Source of the DNA: Mesorhizobium sangaii | Lineage (GTDB): Bacteria > Pseudomonadota > Alphaproteobacteria > Rhizobiales > Rhizobiaceae | DNA length: 64,000 nucleotides | Direction: 5' to 3' | Assembly: GCF_014207355.1 (NCBI RefSeq) | Contig: NZ_JACHEF010000003.1 | Span: forward strand, 905,763 to 969,762 | In this document: positions 60,615 to 64,000 of the stretch, one piece after another | Layout: every line of letters starts with the position of its first letter | Position numbering within the stretch: position 1 is the first letter of the stretch | Made by a program: the position numbers and the translations under genes | The notes under the pieces: model-generated | The model's database searches: none | What the model saw: only the letters and a program-made list of their open reading frames with translations | What the model was told of the DNA's origin: nothing

Positions 60615-61501
60615 TGGATCTCCCGGAAGATGAAAGCCGCGCCCTGTCCGGATGCCGGCTGCACGACAATATCATTGCCCGCTATATCGTGTTTGACGGA
60701 GTTGGCTGCAAGCAGCCTCGAGGTGATATCGGCGCTGCGGACCGAAAAGACCACTGCTGCGAAGCGAAGGTCTGTCGGCGCGCAGGCAGGCAAGCCAAAG
60801 CGTGTGGTGAAGGAACCAGGGGCAAGCACGCTCAAGGTTGCATTCGGCAAGTGAAACGCGCCGCCTTGCGCGCCGGCGGCCGGATCGCCCACCGCCAAGG
60901 AAATCAGCCGATGCTGCTCGGCAGGCCGGTCGCTGACGGCCACGATCTCGACAATTCCCGTGGCGCTGTTGGCGTGCGCGTGCAAGGCCGCGCGGTCCAC
61001 TTTGGGCGCGTTGACCCGCTCGCAGGCAAACAGGAAAGCATCCGTAGCCTTGCTTTCGGATGCAAAGGCGAGCTTGAACGATGCGATGTCGCTTTTGCCA
61101 GCCGTGTCGGTGAAAGCGCGCGAAAAGCTCAGCATGTTTCCCGCGGAGATGCCGGCTTCGACATAGCGCGCCTGGTCGGCATCTGCGTTGCTGGTGCCCA
61201 GGACCACAGCCGAAAATCCCTCGTCGCCGTGCCTGTTGCGATAGATACGGTCGCGCGCGACGAAAACATTGCCCTCGGCAATGGCCGCCGTCGCGGCCTG
61301 TTCGTCGCCGACCGCGAGCGGCTCGAGATAGGTGCCGTCGGCGAGGAAGACACAACAGTTTTCGGTCCCAAAGGGGTGAATGCCGGTCGGGGCAACCACG
61401 AAGCCGAGCGCGGTGAGCCGTGCTCGTGCCACATCGAGGTTCTGTGTCGGCAGCACCAGATGATCGAGCGGGTGAGTGCCGGCGGCTGTTGTTCGGTTCA
61501 T
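60611..61501 (-). CDS. VOC/glyoxalase-like domain protein
   Basis: 296 residues from ATG 61501 (MNRTTAAGTHPLDHLVLPTQ). The first vicinal-oxygen-chelate unit is NLDVARARLTALGFVVAPTG with IHPFGTENCCVFLADGTYLE; a second follows at the C-terminal half (ALHAHANSATGIVEIVAVSD). Metal ligands His and Glu are visible in HPLDHL and YLEPLAV. The reaction is unknown. Coupled to kdsA by a 4-nt overlap, a usual arrangement in Rhizobiales. Confidence 0.87.
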   Translation of the reverse strand: MNRTTAAGTHPLDHLVLPTQNLDVARARLTALGFVVAPTGIHPFGTENCCVFLADGTYLEPLAVGDEQAATAAIAEGNVFVARDRIYRNRHGDEGFSAVVLGTSNADADQARYVEAGISAGNMLSFSRAFTDTAGKSDIASFKLAFASESKATDAFLFACERVNAPKVDRAALHAHANSATGIVEIVAVSDRPAEQHRLISLAVGDPAAGAQGGAFHLPNATLSVLAPGSFTTRFGLPACAPTDLRFAAVVFSVRSADITSRLLAANSVKHDIAGNDIVVQPASGQGAAFIFREIQ

Positions 61502-61545
61502 GCAGGCGCGATGTGCATCATTCCGCAAACCGGTTCAAGCCTCAA

Positions 61546-61836
61546 TCAGGCGCCGGCCACGACATCGGCGGAATAACGCAGCTCGCGCAACGGTTTGACC
61601 TTGCGGGTCGTCTGCGCATAGAGCGGGTGCGCCTTGTAGGCGGCCAACGCCGCGTCATCGGCGAACTCGGCATAGACGACCACATCGATCTCGTCCGAGA
61701 GCGGGTCGACCTTGGTGTTGATGGTCACCTCGAAAACGCTGGAATGGGGAATGTCGCCGAGCGCCTGCAGGCCGGTGCGCACGGTCTCCACATCCTCCTT
61801 ACGCCGCGCGCTGAAGAAAACGATATGCCGGATCAA
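61546..61836 (-). CDS. Dabb family stress-responsive A/B barrel protein
   Basis: 96 residues: MIRHIVFFSARRKEDVETVR, then DIPHSSVFEVTINTKVDPLS and DVVVYAEFADDAALAAYKAH. The ferredoxin-like dimeric barrel fold is clear; members range from stress proteins to small-molecule cyclases. Function unknown. Confidence 0.9.
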   Translation of the reverse strand: MIRHIVFFSARRKEDVETVRTGLQALGDIPHSSVFEVTINTKVDPLSDEIDVVVYAEFADDAALAAYKAHPLYAQTTRKVKPLRELRYSADVVAGA

Positions 61837-61893
61837 CCCCGCCTCCTCGATCGAAAGCGCGTCAGGCGACGCGCTTCAGGTCTTTGCCTTTAC

Positions 61894-61939
61894 GCATGTC
61901 GCTGCCCCAAGACCGGAGCCGCTTTTGGGCGACATGCAT
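61894..61939. repeat. Rhizobial palindromic intergenic repeat, copy 5
   Basis: GCATGTCG at left and CGACATGC at right, with GCCCCAAGACCGG and GCTTTTGGG inside; preceded by GCGTCAGGCGACGCGC. Confidence 0.7.
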
Positions 61940-62022
61940 TAAGTGCCGGGGTCTTTTGTGACGTCAGGACGGCCGCGTCAATCGACAAGGATGTCGCGGC
62001 AGCCGGTGATGGAGATTGGGCG

Positions 62023-62157
62023 CTAGCTCTCGCCGGTGACGGATCGCACGACGTGCGTGACACCCCTTACCGCGGTGTCGAGGTACCGGCCCTGATTGTA
62101 GAGCCCATCCCAGATCAGGAAAAAGGTGACGGCGGCGATGACGATTACATAACGCAT
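62023..62157 (-). CDS. 44-residue membrane protein, rhizobial type
   Basis: ATG 62157 to TAG 62023. MRYVIVIAAVTFFLIWDGLY forms one membrane helix; then NQGRYLDTAVRGVTHVVRSV, a short amphipathic part, and TGES. Proteins of this style with WDGLYNxGRYLDT are familiar from rhizobial genomes (from memory). No function known. It lies on the opposite strand to the cfa gene. Confidence 0.65.
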   Translation of the reverse strand: MRYVIVIAAVTFFLIWDGLYNQGRYLDTAVRGVTHVVRSVTGES

Positions 62158-62503
62158 GGCTAAAGCTATCGCACAGGCACGGTTGCAACCATAGGCGTTT
62201 TAGGCGCGTTCGGCCTTTGCTGTGTAAAAGTTGGATCCACGCCAGCGATCGCCCTCCACTTGGCACAGCCCGGCTTGCAGCCTGCCTCTTGATGTCCCCC
62301 CTCCTCACGTGGAAGATTGTCGCAGGGATTCACTGGGAAGCGCTGAAGCTCTGATTAAAGGGCACGCGCTTTCGTTCGAGCCCGCCTGTCGCCGAACCGG
62401 TCAGCTGCCGGAATCAGGCACTGGCGTTCGAACCTGGCGAATGAACCGCGAGAACCGGGGCTCGGCAATTTGCGCCGACACCGCGGAAGCCCAGGGGCGT
62501 GAG
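62158..62503. other. 346-nt region upstream of cfa
   Basis: The cfa frame is open through most of it but the composition is poor, so it is treated as promoter and leader. I see no strong hairpin and no perfect sigma consensus. A near match GGAATC with CGTT in between short spacing at about 62410-62432 is not convincing. Confidence 0.4.
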
Positions 62504-63760
62504 ATGGCACACAAGGAACATCATGGTCTGGCGTCGGGCGACGCGGTCAGGCTGGACGAATTCAATTTCGCCGAGATCGTCAAGGGCTTGCCGGCGAAGG
62601 CGCGCATGGTGCTGTCGGCGGCGATGAACCTGCCGCGCGGATCGCTGAAGGTCCGGATGCCGGACGGACGCGCCGTGCTGGTCGGCGGCAAGGGACCTGG
62701 CCCGGACGCCGAACTGGTGCTCAAGAACTGGCGCTTGCCCGGCCGCGCCTTTTCCGGCGGCACGATCGGCGTTGCCGAATCCTATATGGACGGCGATTGG
62801 GAAAGCCCCGACGTCACCAGCTTCCTGGAGCTGTTCGTGGTCAATTCGGCCATCGGCGAACGCGTTGCCGGCGGCGCCAGCTGGCTCATCAACACCGTCC
62901 AGCGCATCAGACACTGGTTCAACGAGAACACGCGCACCGGCTCGAAGCGCAATATTTCGGCGCACTACGACCTTGGCAATGCCTTCTACAAGGAATGGCT
63001 CGATCCGAGCATGACCTATTCCTCGGCACTCTATGCCACCGGCGCCAACGACCTCGAAAGCGCCCAGGCCGCCAAATATCGCGCACTGGCCAAGGATACC
63101 GGGATCGGACCGAAGGATCACGTGCTGGAGATCGGCTGCGGCTGGGGCGGCTTTGCCGAATTCGCGGCTCGCGAGATCGGCTGCCGCGTGACCGGCCTGA
63201 CGATCAGCCGCGAGCAGCACGACTTCGCCAAGGCTCGCCTCGCCAAGGCCGGGCTTTCCGACAAGGTCGACATCAAGCTGCAGGACTATCGCGACGAAAC
63301 CGGCACCTATGACCGCATCGCCTCGATCGAGATGTTCGAGGCGGTCGGCGAGAAGTACTGGCCGGTGTTCTTCGGCAAGATGAAGGCCTGCCTGAAGCCT
63401 GGCGGCACCGCAGGCCTGCAGATCATCACCATCAACGAAGCCGCCTACGACACCTATCGTGCAAGACCGGATTTCATCCAGCGCTATGTTTTTCCGGGCG
63501 GCATGCTGCCGACGCCGTCGATCCTGAAGGCACTCGGCAACGATCATGGCCTTGCCCATCTGCGCGAGCGTGTGTTTCCGGACGACTATGCGCGCACGCT
63601 CGCCGAATGGCGCCAGCGGTTCTGGGCATCATGGGAAAAGATCGTCCCGCTCGGCTTCGACGACCGCTTCAAGAAGCTCTGGGAATTCTACCTGCATTAT
63701 TGCGAGGCCGGCTTCCGCGCCAGTTACATCGACGTTCGCCAGGTGGTTTACGAGGCGTAG
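62504..63760 (+). CDS. cfa: Cyclopropane-fatty-acyl-phospholipid synthase
   Basis: 418 residues from ATG 62504 (MAHKEHHGLASGDAVRLDEF), which has AGGGG 7 nt upstream and gives the family's usual length; an ATG 21 codons earlier is possible. SAM site VLEIGCGWGGFAEFAAREIG; lipid-binding SAHYDLGNAFYKEWLDPSMT; catalytic Cys in YLHYCEAGFRASYID; further motif QRYVFPGGMLPTPS. It methylenates unsaturated lipid chains, protecting membranes in stationary phase and acid stress. It stands alone. Confidence 0.96.
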   Translation: MAHKEHHGLASGDAVRLDEFNFAEIVKGLPAKARMVLSAAMNLPRGSLKVRMPDGRAVLVGGKGPGPDAELVLKNWRLPGRAFSGGTIGVAESYMDGDWESPDVTSFLELFVVNSAIGERVAGGASWLINTVQRIRHWFNENTRTGSKRNISAHYDLGNAFYKEWLDPSMTYSSALYATGANDLESAQAAKYRALAKDTGIGPKDHVLEIGCGWGGFAEFAAREIGCRVTGLTISREQHDFAKARLAKAGLSDKVDIKLQDYRDETGTYDRIASIEMFEAVGEKYWPVFFGKMKACLKPGGTAGLQIITINEAAYDTYRARPDFIQRYVFPGGMLPTPSILKALGNDHGLAHLRERVFPDDYARTLAEWRQRFWASWEKIVPLGFDDRFKKLWEFYLHYCEAGFRASYIDVRQVVYEA

Positions 63761-63804
63761 TCCACGCTGCCGTAGCGGCGCGCACTCTAGCCTGTAGGCA
63801 ACAG

Positions 63805-64000
63805 TCAGAGCAGGATGCGGTATTTCGCAAATCCCGCTTCGCCCTCACCCGCCGGCTCGATCTTCAGCGACTTCACCTCGGCAATGAAATCCTTGGCCCC
63901 GGCGCCGGTTTCGAACACGACGCTGGTTTCAGGCAGCGGCGCGAACGACCAGTTGCCGTCCGCCGACGGATTGATCGTGCCCTCGCTGACGATATAGCGA
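63805..64000 (-). CDS. Unknown protein, 3' end only
   Basis: 65 codons at the right edge, minus strand, ending with TGA at 63805. Visible: RYIVSEGTINPSADGNWSFA, PLPETSVVFETGAGAKDFIA then EVKSLKIEPAGEGEAGFAKY. The pattern of alternating hydrophobic residues suggests a beta-rich protein. The start and most of the gene lie outside, so no family is given. Confidence 0.5.
   Translation of the reverse strand, partial: RYIVSEGTINPSADGNWSFAPLPETSVVFETGAGAKDFIAEVKSLKIEPAGEGEAGFAKYRILL

Overview
The window looks like chromosome of a rhizobial alphaproteobacterium, most likely Mesorhizobium. This is inferred from high GC, small proteins of the DUF768 and DUF982 types common in that genus, the gene orders dusB-ntrB-ntrC-ntrY-ntrX-(dat)-hfq-hflX, pdhA-pdhB(lipoyl)-pdhC-lpdA-lipA and tmk-holB-metG-tatD, the fused ispDF gene, and palindromic intergenic repeats of rhizobial type.

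Left part, about 1-16.3 kb, is accessory and decaying. It opens with the 3' part of a sulfatase and a frameshifted outer-membrane protein gene. Then come a hypothetical gene, an AraC regulator, a broken ATP-dependent DNA ligase tail, a DUF768 gene, an IS5-family element and an adenylate-cyclase/alpha-beta-hydrolase fusion. From 7.6 to 16 kb follows a field of tiny genes: HTH, DUF982, two paralogous zinc-ribbon proteins, a zinc-less Ros/MucR protein, a broken XRE gene, DUF4238, secreted low-complexity proteins and one-helix peptides. They are interspersed with a recurring hairpin (GCCCGCTGCC..GGTGGCGGGC), a recurring leader module and a 39-nt 5' half of tRNA-Ser. Two general-stress (EcfG-type, GGAAC-N16/17-CGTT) promoters lie here, and a third lies at 50.2 kb.

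Middle part, 16.3-38.7 kb, is mostly conserved chromosome. It holds rlpA, a DacF-like protein with altered active-site motifs, tmk-holB-metG-tatD-MBL hydrolase, an MscS channel, an agmatinase-family enzyme, a GST, an aldose epimerase and a BI-1 protein. An ECF sigma/anti-sigma pair is followed by a two-gene phosphonate module (phnX plus FAD oxidoreductase), an aromatic aminotransferase, mazG, hflX, hfq and a D-amino-acid aminotransferase.

Right part, 38.7-64 kb, carries nitrogen control (dusB-ntrB-ntrC-ntrY-ntrX on the minus strand), isoprenoid synthesis (ispDF), cinA, the coenzyme-Q START protein, lipoyl synthase and the whole pyruvate dehydrogenase complex with enolase and FtsB. Next come kdsA, dodecin, PRC-barrel, VOC and Dabb proteins and a cyclopropane fatty acid synthase. 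Lipoyl synthase sits beside the lipoylated E1-beta and E2 subunits and lipoamide dehydrogenase, a coherent pyruvate-oxidation block.

No CRISPR array, rRNA, complete tRNA or integrase was seen. The strongest novelty candidates are the leader/hairpin modules and tiny proteins at 4.6-16 kb and the active-site-altered DacF homologue.
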